Origin: Scedosporium boydii
Taxonomy: Eukaryota; Ascomycota; Sordariomycetes; Microascales; Microascaceae
Assembly (NCBI GenBank): GCA_002221725.1
Contig: NJFT01000028.1
Location: forward strand, 1-64,000
DNA length: 64,000 nucleotides
Direction of reading: 5' to 3'
How positions within the stretch are numbered: the stretch's first letter is position 1; the number at the start of each line of letters is the position of its first letter. The translations under genes and the position numbers were made by a program. The notes under the pieces were generated by a model. That model made no database searches, was not told the origin of the DNA, and worked only from the letters and a program-made list of their open reading frames with translations. Positions 13,655-26,889 of the stretch are shown piece after piece.

Positions 13655-16600
13655 CGGAGAGTGCGGACGCTCCCAGCGCTGACACCCAGCATCACTGGAT
13701 CAAGGAAAGCACTTGAGCCTCGGACAAGGAGCCGAGTAAAGAGTACCTTATGTCTCGATAATAGAGAAGAACAATAGGTAGTTTGCGATTTGCGCACGCA
13801 ATTAATATTACTTACCAGCTATTATTTCAAACGACAATGTATGAGAATAAAGTGTCTTCTTATTGTCTTAATCGTTGACGTGTATGGAGTATACCTCCAA
13901 AGTCGGGACGAATTGCTCCCTGATGTGGCATCGATGCGAAGCGAGGAGAGCCCAAATCGGCCTCTTGCGCTGGGGAGTGGCCCAGGCCAACCCTAGGCAT
14001 GAAGTACAAAGGTAAAGGACAAGGAATTAGGAAACCCAAAATCTAGGAGGCGCTCCAGGGTGAAAGGTCAATGCGTCTGAAGCGTCGGGGAAGGTGGGCA
14101 TGTCTAGTGGAGCGGGGGGTTGCGGAGAGAGGACACGATCATTTTGAGCTCTCTCACAGCGAAGTGGTCCAGTCTTCCTCCTTCGTAGAAAGTCGACCGA
14201 CTATAATAATGCTCACCCCTGGCAATAGGGAAGAAAGCCATTGATTGAAAGAAATGCTGCTGCAGATGTGAACTTCGGGCTTGTAGTGGAACGACATGGT
14301 AAATGGTGCGTTTCTTATTTTTTACGACGGACAATAGGGGCGTTTCAATCTTCATGCTCCTAACCGAGACGGCTCGGAATGGACGTCTACTAACCACTAG
14401 TACACCTAATAAGTCCGGGCCTTTGCGATCCCTTCCCCAGCATTGGAGAATGTATGGAGCCCCAGGAAAACACCAATGAAATGAAATACGATATATAGTG
14501 CAGTACGGTATTGGGCCTCTAAGGGAGGAGAAGAAATGAAACAGCGAAAGCTCAACCTCGATGCTTCTGCATCCGCCAGGAGCGGATGGACTTAGAGCAG
14601 TCAGTCGTGATTGGGCTGGGAGCGAGCCACTAACGTCAAGCCAGCAAACCCACGAGACCAGCCTAGTATGCATGGGATTCATGTACGCTAGAGCCCAGCC
14701 CGGCACGCAGTGCATGACGGGCTATTACCCGTCCCATCAGGGCTCGGGCACAAAGACGAGATCCACAGCCAGGCGACACAAGTTCAAAAGGGGTGGTGAG
14801 AACACAACACCAGAGTCCTGCTTCGAAGGCCTTGACTGGCCCAAATTCCCCCCCACCAAAGGATTGGGTGCTTCTGGCAATAACCCCCAGCCTCCCATTC
14901 CCCATTTTTTCTCTCTTGTTGGTCGTGTGGTTGGCTTAATTTCCATGTCCTTATGGATTTGAATATCGCTTCGTGCTGTTACCTTGGCCGTTGAAACGAT
15001 GTGCCGACAATGTAGGAGTCGCAATGACAGCTGGCAGAACACTACTTGCTTCTCGTCTTTCGTATCCGGCATCCCGTGGCACCTCAGTGCCTGTCTGGCT
15101 CAACTGAGCCGGGCTCACTTGTCATGAGTTTTCAGGATTTTCGATAATTCAGGTATGAATGAGCATTCTGTCAACCCAACTCCTGAGGCGGCTTGCAAAG
15201 ACGACCACGCTTGGTTCTACACACACACCTCTCCTCTACGAGTCTGATGTTCCAATCCTGGGTCAACACATCGGTCAATCAGTCTACCCCAGTGAATGGT
15301 ACCATCACCACGGTTATGGCGGGGAGTGGCCCCGGTTCTAGTGGCGTGCGTGGGCGGGTAGTTCGTAAGGTCCTTGCGTATCTCCAGAGATCAATTGATA
15401 AACCTGATTCAAAGCCTTAGGCGAGCGGCGAGGGGTTGTTGGACTCCACTTAGGTTTTAATCCCCCTTCTCAAAGATGGCCTTATGCACGAGTGATTGAG
15501 AGTATATTCGGAATTGCATGTATGCTTCGTATTAGCTCAACTGAACTGGCCCGGGTACCTGTCTGGGCCAAGCAGCAATGCCCAGGATGCTAGAATCTTG
15601 AATGGTCTGTCCGTCCCACGTGTTGCTTCCCTCTCGTACAAACTAACTAAGATGAAGCCTGAGCTAGCGAGGAGCCCCAAGATAGCGCTGAGCTCTTGAG
15701 AGAACTAGCAACACTGAAGAGTAAACAGAGAATGATACGAAGTAATCAAGTGGAGCACCGCGACATGGACTACTCTGCTTCAGACTTCATAATTAGGGGC
15801 CCTAGAGAAGGAATTATTACGAATATTAAAATGTGTACTAAAAAGAAATGTGTACTGAAAGATCTTCTAGTTTTCTTCGGCTGTCTGTCCAAGCGACTGC
15901 GCCAAAAGAGATCGAGCTCCCATTATCGCGCCATGCTCCACGGCAAAAGCGACAGCTCGGAGCCTCTGCAAAGTTGGGAAAGTTTCCCCCCTTAGTTTGC
16001 ATAGGTGGAGTGTCAGATCAATACCCCTTGCGAACGTTACAGGGTGACGGGCTTGCGATGTTACTCTGATTAGCATTGCCAAGAGAGGGTTAGACTGCCC
16101 CAGGACACTGGACGAAGTGCAGACCGGGCAGGTGAGAAAGTGCAAACCTTTGGCTCTACGCTAGTTGTACACTGAGAGTGCGGGCGCCATGTTCTCTGGT
16201 GAAATCACTAGTGAGCCGATAGGGTAGACTACGCACAGAGTCCTCCCAACAGTCGGGTTCATAACGCTCAAGTGACGCGTTGGTGGCCCGCACAGGCAAC
16301 AACGTTTGTGTTGGTGTCGTTTCCAGGAAATACTGGCACAGATGCTTCGAAATCGCCAGCCACATCATTAATCCTTCTAGTTTCACTGCCTGTATGCTCT
16401 CGGACGCCAATCTCCTGCGAGAGCTGGTTCAAGCAGGGAACAGGGACAACGTTGGGTACTGCTCCATTCCCCCCGACTTCGTAATCCCTCCTGGCTAATT
16501 TGGGACCGTCAGGCAAGAGTTGCACTTGCCTTCCGGTACTAGTACGGTTGTAACCTGCGAGCCGACCCTTCCTCCTTTGATTGTCCCCTTCACCTTCCCT

Positions 16601-19600
16601 GTCCGCAGGTACAACAGGGTGTGTTTTCAGGTGCTTCTACACTATTAGCGGCTGAACCTCCCATGTCGGAAGTAGGCAAGATCGATCAATGTCTGGTGCA
16701 CTGACTCAGGCTGGTTGTACCAGTTACCAGCGTTGTCCATTGTTGCCCATTGCTGTTGAGGAAGCCTGGGAATCCCAGTGGTCCTTTCCACTTTACCAGC
16801 GAGTGAGAAGATGCTCCTTCCCCAAACCCAGTTCTGCCACTGATCTCTGAGACGACTCTTGTGGAGTAACGTGGTCCAGAACCCTTGAGACCAGCTGGCC
16901 ACTTCCAGGTGCCCCTGAACAATAAGGGCCAGGCCAGCCCGAACAAGCCCCGGATCGCCGTGGCGGCCCCATTCTTTCCCTCATCTCCCCATGTTCCCGT
17001 TCACACCTTCTCAATCACGCCTCCCGCGTCCTGGCGTTCCCGCGGGGGAGATGACCGGGTACAGCGGCTTACGTCGGACTATCAGGAACGTCCTTGGGCG
17101 CGCTTTCTTCAATGTCGTCTTCAAGCAGCGCTTGCTGAAGAGCCTACTTCGGAATTGAAGCTCAGTATTGAGTGGTTCAATTCCACCACACTGCGTCGAC
17201 TCAACTCATCGCTCCCTTTTCTTGTTGAGCTCTGATGGGAGGGACTCTACTTCGTACATACACCATCAATCTGTCCATCCCATCAAATTGCTCCCTTTCC
17301 CCATCTCCTCTTTCTGCACCTTGCTTTTCATGGTGTGCACTGTTGCCCCATCATTCACCTGGCTTAGTACAACCGCGGTTGCTGTCAGCTACCACCCTGG
17401 CAACTACATTTATCCCATGCTTCTTCTCATCTCCCCTGTCACAGTTGGCAAATCGAAGCGCCGAAATTGCTCTCATCTCCTTCGCGTCTACCTTGCAATC
17501 TTCCCATCATTGCTGCCCTCTTCTCTCCTCCGTTTCCTTCCCATTTCGCGAGACAACTCCGGGTCCGAACAATAGGAACACGACGACGTGGCCAGCTTCG
17601 ATCTTTTTGCATGACACCTACCTCCATATCAAGACGCATCTCCACGACCTATTGGAGAAGCCGCTGAGATAGACGCTTAGAAAGCTCCGCCTGCATGCAG
17701 TATATAGACTGTACTGTATGCTAGGCGGGGTTCCGAGAGCGGCGGCACCCGATTGGGGCTATCCGCAGGATCGTCTGTTCTTTATGTACAACCCAATGTG
17801 CGGGCCACCATCCAGCGACGGGGTCGGTCATTCCTGTTCCGTGCCGTGATGCATCCGGACCCTACCATACAGGCGACAGTTGCAGGTCGAAGTTGCATCG
17901 TTGTCAAATCCATGTCGAGTTTGACAAATGCCCTGCACGCACCCACCACCACTAATGTAGCTTCAGCCACCGTCTCGCTTCCTTCATATCGCATATTATC
18001 TGGAAGCTCTGCTCGATTCCTCGTGTTCCGATTTAGCCATGGAAAGAGCTGTGTCTGCTTTTGAACCCGGATGCCTACCTCATGCATTCTGTGGTTCTCC
18101 ATGGCTAGACAGCATGCACCAATTGACGTGAATCCCAGTGGTCGTTTTCCTCGATTCACTTCGTTTAAGCCAACCAGGGGAGTTAATGGATGACGGAGGG
18201 GTATGCAGCATCAGTCCCTGTTCAACGATGAGGATTGGACGAGGTCCATTCCTAGAAGAAATGTTGCCTGTCGATCCGAGGTACATTGTCTTCCCAAGGA
18301 GGGCAGACGACAACGAACTCCCATCTTCCAGCTGCTTCGTATTATATCATGCTTCCCTTGGTTTTGTCGTTGTTTTGTTATTCTGCAAGAATCCAACAAG
18401 AACAGTCGACGAAGTAGCATGCGCATAACGAATTCTCCCGCAAGTGCCCGCTCCGCCACCGATCTAACCCTGTGAACTGAAATGAGACCCTTTCCAAAGT
18501 GGAGACTCCCCTGTCAACCCATCGTGGGAACAATGAAGTAACTAACCCCTACAGTCAGATCGAGGACGGAACTGTCGACTCGAAGAAGTACCAGAAGCCC
18601 CTCGATTCAAGAACGGGAGAAAAGAAGCCGAGGAGATAACCGTTTCGCTCTCTGTCAACCGAAATGGAGGTGGCACGGGAGTGAAAGCACCACACTTCCA
18701 TCCATTCATCATCTAGGAGAATGCAATTCACCATGCACAGGAAGCGGTTGTCAGGAAATGTATGCAAACAAACAAGTCTAGGACGACGGATGATGCGGGT
18801 GTGTAGGCACACCGCGAGTTGTCGAAATAGGCACGGCACGTAATTTCCGGCACGATTTCGGGGGGCTTCCCCACCCTCGCCTGGTAGAGTCTTGGTTTTT
18901 GGATTCCAATCTTCTGACGGCAAGCCGCGAAAGAGTACCTCCGTTTCTGGGCGTAAACTCTGACCGGGTCACATTTCTAACACCAGGCAGGGGTTAACAA
19001 CAAATGCTGGTTCGGATCTGGCGCAGTTGGGCATGAGAGCTGGCATCTAGGAACCCGCTGGCTTCTGTTATACACGAACGGCAATGCAGCTCTTCTAGTC
19101 GCCTCTTCATAAGGTGCAGGTTTAGTGATATGAGAGGTGAAAGAAAGGGGTGGGGGGTGCTCTGTCCTGATGCTCGGGCAGGGTCGGGTGAGCCAATGTG
19201 TTGCCAGACCAGGATAGCATGTCCACAAAGAGGATTCACCCCAATACTTCGTACCTTTTCTCACGCCCTTTGACCGGGCGGATCGCCTCCCGCAGATCAC
19301 CCGTGCTGTCAACAGCAGCGGCTGGCCCGAAAACACTTTACTCGGCTTGTTAGGCTGTCAGACGAGAGTGAAGGGTGTGTGTGCCATGTATTGGGTACGA
19401 CGGGGCAGCCATGGGCGCCAATTGATGAACTATTGGAGCTGATTCCCGTTTAGCCACGCCATGGTTAGATGTAAGATCAAGGATGTCACAGATTGATACT
19501 GAGTCCAATCACCGAGTTGCTCTGTTCCTTTATGATTTCTCAGCAGAGGCTCACAGAGGATTTCACTTGCCATCGAGTACTACTCGTATTGCCTACGGCG

Positions 19601-21359
19601 AAACCATAAAGACACACGACATGGAGAAAGAAACGTAGACGCATGTTTGCCAGAGCGGGCTGTCAACATGGAGGCCGGCAGGCGTTTCATGCCCACGTTT
19701 CTCCTCCCTTTCTCCTGAAGTTGAGCAGTGTGACCGAGAGTCGGCTTATGCATTTCTTGGTTACTATGCAGTTTGGGGGTCATATTCTTTGTGATGAACG
19801 TTGTATTGATTGGAACCTGGCACAATCCACCACTCTGTGGGTACACGTATGCGAGATAGCTACGGTCTTGAGCCTCTGATGAGGGCAATAACTTGATCAG
19901 ATTATGGAAGAGGTTTATTATTACCCTTACCCGAGCCTAAGAAAGGGGGGTGTGGCAAAAGGGAGAAGTAAAATAAGTGACATGAAGGATCCAAAAACGA
20001 GGTCCCCAGAAGTCCCACTGATGGTTCCATCTCGGGGAACATTGTAGTGCCGGATAGGAGCCGGTGCTGCGGCGTGCCGTCCCTTGTCCGACGGAAGGCG
20101 ATAGAACACTTTTTCCTTTGCCTAATTTGGAGAGGCACGGGACGGCAGGTCTGTGCTACGTGATAGAAGGTCGTTCGGGGAAAAGGAGAAGCCATACTCT
20201 AGTGGATAGTTTTACGAAGACGAGAGAAATGTTCGATGAAGAGCATTGGTGTTTGCTCTTGTGGAGTCTTGCTATTGTGTAAGTGAAATTCGGCGGGCAC
20301 GAGAGCGTACGACGTGTCACTGTTTGTCCAATCTCATCTGATTCTCGTTCTAATACTACCTGCCGTCTCGAGGAAAAGGCGGAAAGAGTGTCGTGGCGTT
20401 CTGTCTAGTTGAGTGTGTCTTTGTGGATTCTGGGTCCTGTCGATTTCGCTACATGGGCCGGCGATGTCCGGGTTGGTTTGTATACGGACGGAATTCATCA
20501 GTCAAGTGTTCGACATGATGCAATTTTTCCTGATAACGTTAGACCAAAATATGAAGAAAGGCTTCGTGATGATGGAAATAGTTTGAGCTGGATGACGACG
20601 ATGAGCCGAGTGCAATGTGGTCGAAGTGAGCGGCCCAGATCTCTCCCACTGGGCAGAGCAGGAGACTTAGATGGAGCGAGCCAAGGCAACTAACCTTATT
20701 ATGCAGAACGGCCCAATCTAGTCAACTTTATATTAGGAAATATTGTCATTATTCTCCATTCATGATCAACCTTGATCTATTAAAGGAAAAAGCAGCATTG
20801 AAAAAAAAAATTGTCGAGGCGAAAACTGAAGGCATCGTTCGTTGGTTAGTGCTGAATCTGCCCAATATAGAGACGGGTCGAGTCTGTGCGATCAGTGGAG
20901 CGCTATATTAGTTGAGACCTGAGGCGCTTCGCGGGAGGTTGTTAGTGGGATTAGCCCCTGTTGGGGCCCTGGTCTGGTCCGTCCACTGATGTTCTAGTGG
21001 TGCGGTGAGCAGCATCAACGGGGGGTCACATGACGCTCCCGCGTCCCCAGGAGACGGCGTCACAGCGGGGAAGCCTGGTTTGGTTTGGGGGCTTTGCCAA
21101 AGACGCAACCATGTCCAATTTACAACACAATCAATTGATGCGTTAATGATCAAGTTTAATCTCGCCGAGGGCCTTTCTACATGTTCAGAGTCTATTTTTT
21201 TTCGCTGGTCAATGGTGTCACTTTTACTGCCTTGGGGAAGTAAACTTGCCGATTGATCAATTGATGTCTCCGAGAATGTCTCCGCAATGGGTGAGGGACC
21301 CTGGACAGTTGTAAATGTCGCCGATCAGATCTCCCCGCTTGGGGGAATCGATGGGACCT

Positions 21360-21365
21360 TATAAG
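21360..21365 (+). promoter_or_regulatory. TATA-like box upstream of the methyltransferase gene
   Basis: TATAAG lies 241 bases before the ATG at 21601, in a stretch free of open frames. Position and sequence fit a fungal core promoter element, but many fungal genes lack a TATA box, so this is only suggestive. Confidence 0.3.
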
Positions 21366-21600
21366 CGCGCGGATTTCCTTAGGAACAACAGATCAGATAA
21401 ATAACTAACATCCAAGAAGGAGATCTCCAGAGTATCAATTTAAGTCGTCAACGGAAACTCTGCCCGAACAATTATTTGGTCAATTCATCGATATCAATAT
21501 CCCTCAATTGGTCCCGCTGCAAGACACTTGAATTGATCGTTGATCTCTGCCCCGCACGCGCCGATCCCGCTTCAATATTGTCCAGCAAAAACTGCCCAAC

Positions 21601-23619
21601 ATGACCGAGACGACCGCCTCTAAGAACCAACAGTACTTCAAGTAAGTCCGATTTCCTCCCCTTGTATTTTTCGTTTCTTTCTGCATTCTCGGGCCCAAGC
21701 TGTCCAGAGGGGGCAGCGCTTCATATTTCCATATTGCTTTTTCTTGCTTGCATGCCATTATTGGCTCGGCCTCCACACACCCATCCCCCGAAGCCTGCCT
21801 TTCAGCTGGTGCTTGATCATTGCCTTCCCAAGAAAGCCTTGGCCGAGATCCCTGACACCATTCTCCCGTGTTATTGGCGTTTGGTGAAAAGTGTTAGCAA
21901 TTAGAACCCCTTCCTTTTGTTACCATCTCATCCTCGGAGGGACGGGAGAGAAGAAAACTGGCTCGGAACAGCCTCCCCAGTCCAGTCCCTGGGCGTTGAG
22001 TGCTGTGCTTGCCGCCGGCCCCCACGCCAATGTTGCCAGAAATTGAGCAACAACGGTTAGCGGAGCGAACGGAACGGCCTCGGCTCTAAGGCTTCCCCGA
22101 CCCCCGAGAAGAGAGAGCTCTGGGCCAGACCCGGCTCCACTTGGGCGTTTTCCCCGACCCCTGCAACTCCTTTTACACAATGCCGGGGGCGGAATTCCAA
22201 GTGAACCAGACAGGCCCAGATGGGTTTTTGGACTTGATGGCAACTCTTCCATGGCGTTGGTGGAAAAGAAGTTGGATTCTAGGACTGCGCCCCTTCCCTT
22301 GCCTGAGGGTTCCCTTTCGATATCGAGGCTTGATTTTATTACAAGTTGTCGAAGAGAAAAACAGCACAGGTTAACTGACATTGACTTATTATTGCTCTGT
22401 TACAGTGAGCAGGCGTCGTCCTACGATACCAAGCATGAGAAGACCATTGGTCAATTGATTACGCATATCCAGAAGCGCAAGGACTTCATCGGCGCCAACT
22501 GGGTTGCAGACGACGATGAGAATGATGACGGGTCTCACACGGACGAGAAACCCGTGAGGCTCCTTGACTATGCTTGTGGGACTGGATTAGTTTCCAGGGT
22601 AAGTTCGGTTCCTAACATTCAGCTGGATCTGGATCTCGGGTACGCGGGTGTCTGTCCCGGAGCATGAACCCGGGGGAGTGGACACGAAAAGCTCTTGCTC
22701 GAGGCTGACGGTGTTGAGGTGCGTGATAGGCCCTTGCCCCTTATACAACCCAGTGCGTGGGTATCGACATCTCCGAGAACATGGTAGCGTCTTATAACGC
22801 ACGCGCCGAGAACCAGGTAATTAGATCCTAATATTGATCTTTTGCACTCCGTAAAGCCCCGAAGACCCGAGCATCCCGCACTTCATGATTCCTTTTCCAC
22901 TTTTCACACTCCCCCCGGCGCGGCTGAAATCCCTGGACAGGGATTGGGGTTCCGGGTTTGACTACTAGTCTTGTGAGTTGCATCAGACTTGGAGTGCCTA
23001 GCCCCCAACGACTTCCACTCCCTCAGAGCGAACTCCTAGTCCGCCTCTTTCTCACCATACGCACTTGTAGTCTAACGTTCATTCGTCTTCATCTGATTCC
23101 CCCCCCCCCGTCTTTCCCAGAAGAGAATTCTCAGCCCTTGATTAACTTGCGCTGAAACATACATCCCACCAGGGCCTAAGCAAGGATGAAATGCACGCCT
23201 ACCAAGGCAACCTCCTCAACAAAGAAGACCCCAACCCACCCTCCCTCTCCTCCGCTGACTTCTTCAACTTTGACGTTGCCGCCGTCGGCCTCGGCGCCCA
23301 CCACTTCGAGGACCCGGACTTCGCGGCGCGCCAGATCGCGGCCCGACTCCGGCCCGGCGGCGTCTTCTTCATCGTCGACTTCCTACCTCACGATCCGGTC
23401 GGCGGACACGCGCACAAGGCGGCGCACACGGTGACGCATCACGGGTTCTCGGAGGAGAGGGTCCGAGAGATGTTTACGGCTGCCGGGGTTGGTAAGGGGT
23501 TCGCGTTGGTGGAGATGGGGAGCGGGGTTGTTTTTGCGGGGATGGGGAAGGAGGGGAGTGAGATGAAGAGGAGGGTTTTTCTTGCGAGGGGGGAGAAGGA
23601 GGGCGGTAGCTGCCTTTGA
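21601..23619 (+). CDS. Class I SAM-dependent methyltransferase (4 exons)
   Basis: This is a predicted 255-residue soluble methyltransferase transferring a methyl group from S-adenosylmethionine; the acceptor is unknown. Exons are 21601-21641, 22406-22598, 22730-22816 and 23173-23619. All junctions keep frame, and introns have GTAAGT or GTAATT donors. Motif I, which binds AdoMet, is LLDYACGTGLVSR near residues 66-78. The acidic loop of motif II is CVGIDIS near residues 87-93. A later strand, GGVFFIVDFLPHD, fits motif III. The N-terminal part, with a YF..ASYD..HEKTI pattern, is typical of a fungal family often annotated as hexaprenyldihydroxybenzoate methyltransferase-like, but a role in ubiquinone synthesis is not demonstrated. 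The first intron is unusually long (764 nt) and the third is 356 nt. The ATG has a good context (CAACATGAC). The gene converges with the phosphatase gene downstream, leaving 154 bases between stop codons. Confidence 0.9.
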
Positions 23620-23773
23620 AGAGGCGTCGTGGGGGGACACGCTGGATTTTGTTTATATGAACCTCTAGGTTTATATATGATGACATAGATGGCTATACTC
23701 AAATGGTTGATCTAATATATGACGAACCCCTGGCATTACATCACAGATCTGACGTGCAAGTTGCGGGTGGCTT

Positions 23774-24832
23774 TTAGTTCTTTTGCGCGTTCGTGTATAC
23801 TTCGTCCTCTTCGTCCCTGAGATCGACCACGAAGGCTCCTCCCAGGAGGAGAGCCGGTTCCTTGATGTTATGATGTTCATAACTGATTTTGCGTCAGCTC
23901 TCAAGTCTGCCACCTCCCCCTCCATCATCAAATAATAAGAAAACGGAGGGGCCGAAGTGATAATGAGAAAATGCAGAAAGGGCAAATGGAGACTTACCTC
24001 AGTGTTCCCACACCACCAGCCTCCATCAAAAACGTCAAGCCCTCATCCAACCCTCTCCCGCCCCAGCGCATAGCAAAAGCTCTCAGAATATGACCATGCG
24101 CAACGATGAGAACGTCCCCGTTTTTGCTAGGGTCCTCAAAGGCGGGACGATGCCACTTTTCGCGGATCTCATTGACAAGAGCGTCGAGTCTCTCGGTCAC
24201 CTGTTCGGGGCTCCTATGCAAACATTTCCAAAATCACTTTTCAACATCAAACTGTTTTTTCTCTCACGTTTCTTCACAATAATATACGAAATGTTTGAAC
24301 TTACTCTCCCCCAGGACATCCATCCCTCCAAATATCCCACCACCCTTCAATCCCAGCCTCGGCCCTCCCCTTGCGAATCGCCGCGCTCGTAAGACCCTCG
24401 TACTCGCCGTAGTCCCACTCGCGGATGGCGTCGGTGACCTGGACTTCTGCGGGGCAGGCGAGGCTGTCGTTCGGCTCGGTGGCCGGGCAGGGCGAGCCGC
24501 GCTGGGGCCAGGGGAGGGGGTTTCGAGGGTGGAGATTGAGGAGTTCGAAGGTGCGCTGGGCACGTTTGCGGGGGGAGACGTAGCTAGACGTGTGAGTTCG
24601 AAATGAGATGGAGAATGGGCTTAAGAGAAAAAGGACAGAAAATCACTTACATGTGGGCCAGCTTGCGAGGGACGATGAGGCGATCATGCCCGACGAGGGC
24701 TTTCCCCGTTGCGCGGACTCGGCGCTCACCGTTGGCAGTGAGGGGGATGTCGGAGGTGGATGTGTGGCGGCCTGAGATGGACCATTCCGTCTCGCCGTGG
24801 CGGACGATGAAGACTCGGGGCGTGGCGGGCAT
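23774..24832 (-). CDS. SHB17: Sedoheptulose-1,7-bisphosphatase-like histidine phosphatase
   Basis: This is a predicted 261-residue member of the histidine phosphatase (phosphoglycerate mutase-like) superfamily, closest in layout to yeast Shb17. Shb17 dephosphorylates sedoheptulose-1,7-bisphosphate in riboneogenesis in the cytosol. Minus-strand exons are 24832-24651, 24583-24305, 24213-23998 and 23882-23774, all in phase. The catalytic RHGE motif is at residues 11-14 with nucleophile His12. SPRKRAQRT supplies the phosphate-binding Arg, [10 protein letters not shown] the acid/base Glu, and VAHGHILR the second catalytic His. The stretch [14 protein letters not shown] and the C-terminal [20 protein letters not shown] resemble Shb17 and set it apart from ordinary phosphoglycerate mutases. 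An insertion rich in Pro and Asn precedes the [10 protein letters not shown] block. A generic phosphatase of the same superfamily is the alternative. Confidence 0.87.
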
Positions 24833-25950
24833 GGTTTCTGTTATTTTTTTTCTTTTTTGGAATTTTATTTCTATTCTTTATTTCTATTTCTTCTTCAGCC
24901 CTTCTGGGAGAGAAAGATGTGAACTGGGAAGATATGAGAGCAAAGTGAGAAGATTCAGAGTCTATGAGTGAGACGGCAACCGCGGGGGTTTTGGGTCGAT
25001 TTTTGGGTTGATGAATGCTTCAATGTTCCGTGTTGACTGATCAATCTGTCAGCAGGATGGCTTGCCGAATTTGAGCTTGCATTGTGTGGAGCTCAGCTGT
25101 GATTCTTAAACGATGTTCCCGATGTTGGGTGGTGGTCTTGGAGCGATCTGATATAGACTTGTTTTGGCTTGAGAGATGGGGTTGTGACGTTATGGATGGC
25201 GGCTGACTTATTTTACGATCAGCTCTTACTTGGCATTGAATCCATAAAATGGACGGGGGTGCCTGGGAGCAATATCTCGAGCTTGGATTCAAAGGCGTGT
25301 CTTTACGGTTTGGATTGGATTGGCTTGCGGGCGGCACGGTGCCGGAAGGTCTTGTAATCATCCCCGACGTGCACCGAGGAAAACAACCTTGGGGCCAAGT
25401 TCACGTAACTCATTGAAACTTGGAAAAAAAGAAATTGTCTTTTCAGTCGGTTGGATTCACAGCAGATGCCCAAGATTCCTCCCCTCAAGCTTCCAGCCTC
25501 CAGGTTCCTCCCCGCTCCGTAGATCCATTCGAACCGGACTTGGATCGTCTCAACTTTAGCCCCTCCACGTTGCGCCGAATTGAAGCTCCCCACTTTTACC
25601 AAGCATTTCAATCAAGATGTCATCGATGACTAAGCCCAAGACGTCAACATAAATGCGGGACAACCTTGACGGCATCACCACCCGCATCCATGTTGTATCA
25701 GCCAGTGTGCATGAGCGCTCTCCGTTGCTCCTTTAAACTTTTCATTGATACCATTTTACGTCTCCTTGCCCATAAACCGTTCGAAATGGCCAAAGTGCTA
25801 CCAAAACTTTCACCCAAGCGGGCATGACGGAGATAGCAGGAATCTTAGCGGCCGACCCGGTAATCTCAATCTCTGGCGTAGCTCAAGTCCAGCAGAGTTC
25901 CCACGGCAATAAATTAGCTGGATATATTCTTTCTTGGTCACCATCTTGCA
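24833..25950. other. Intergenic, promoter side of the SHB17-like gene
   Basis: No gene is supported. The first 200 bases contain a T-rich tract (24837-24895) immediately upstream of the SHB17-like start. The frames at 25303-25629 are short, overlap on both strands and resemble nothing I know. Confidence 0.6.
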
Positions 25951-26889
25951 CTAAAGAAGCCTGGCATGACGAGTCAGGAAAACTGCAAGTGGACGTCTTC
26001 GTTCAATATCTGAGCTGCCCAATGTGACAAAGACTGTATAATCGCCCTGTCTCGAGGCTATGTTGGTAGACGACCAATCGATGAGCTCACCGAGAGTGTA
26101 AATCTCCGAAGAGAATCTTTTCCCGAAGTTTCCGCAAACAAAAGCCCAGTTGGAGAGTGGTCCAAGTCGAATGACGCCGAAGAGGCATTGAAGCGTCCAG
26201 GGGTGCCCCCAGAAATGTCTACACCACATGGCACCATAAGAAGTCCGATATCTCGAAATCCCTCTTTGAAACAGATGTAGAAAGAGTATCCCAACTCATC
26301 ATCCACATACAGTGGGACATTGCTGTTACTTTAGAGATCTCCGAGTCAGCCTGGATATTCCCGGACGTAGGCATTTCCGTTGGTTGGAGTTTCTTCTTGG
26401 GCGTTTCTTGAGAGATTTTGCCTCGAAGTTTTCCTGATATCAATGTCCCTTCATTGTCAATAAGAAAGAATTGCGACCAATGAACCGAGATCCTACCTCC
26501 CGCCCAGGCAATACCGAAATCGCCAACAGGGCCTCCCGACTTACCATCTTCCCCAAGTCGAAGAATTCTGCCGATATCCTAGCTAGGCCATCTTAGCGTC
26601 TGATATGGAACCGGGGGGGGGGGGGGGGGGTGGTTACCCATAGACTAGACATCGGGACGCGTAGAAAAACTGTAAGGAGACAAGAACACGGCATCAGATC
26701 CTCGGGCATCTGACAGAAGCCGAGTTGGGGGTGGACTCGACCGATTGTTATCCTTAAAATAAGGGGTCGCTTTTGGTTCTTGCATCTGGACAGGAAGACT
26801 TCGGGGCACTTGACTTCTGGACAGCAAGTAAGAAACTTGTTGATGGTATAAAAAAGAAAAAAGCTGGTGACCGCTTGGTCTTCATCCAT
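25951..26889 (-). pseudogene. Possible broken or unannotated gene, function unknown
   Basis: On the minus strand an open, protein-like segment runs from about 26590 to 26340, with the phrase FGIAWAGGRISVHWSQFFLI. It continues in a second frame (about 26320-26060, PLYVDDELGYSFYICFKEG) and a third (26110-25951, GELIDWSSTNIASRQGDYTVF) that ends at a stop. A candidate donor GTAACAG lies near 26330, but no clean intron joins all three pieces. Frameshifts therefore seem more likely than splicing, though a spliced gene is possible. Upstream a further open frame (26889-26645) is cut by an 18-base G run. I do not recognise the family. Confidence 0.28.
26613..26630. repeat. Run of 18 consecutive G
   Basis: A pure poly-G tract on the plus strand (poly-C on the minus) lies in the middle of the putative broken gene. 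Its length makes both replication slippage and sequencing error likely, so frame arguments across it are unsafe. Confidence 0.95.

Larger units (their letters stand above)
11900..21600. other. Gene-poor region upstream of the methyltransferase gene
   Basis: No gene can be supported over nearly 10 kb. Open frames up to about 200 codons (for example 14104-14715 minus) overlap frames on the other strand and match nothing I recognise. The 9-mer TACTTCGTA/TACGAAGTA occurs at 15736, 17248 and 19245, and a related 8-bp tandem repeat lies at 13627. A frame near 16.27-16.6 kb looks faintly like a small secreted protein rich in Ser, Thr and Pro but has no start, signal peptide or conserved cysteine pattern. 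The last few hundred bases form the promoter and leader of the downstream methyltransferase gene. Confidence 0.6.

Noticed and set aside
16270..16640. Weak resemblance to a LysM or small secreted protein relic
   Set aside because: No signal peptide, no paired cysteines in the LysM spacing, and no continuous frame.
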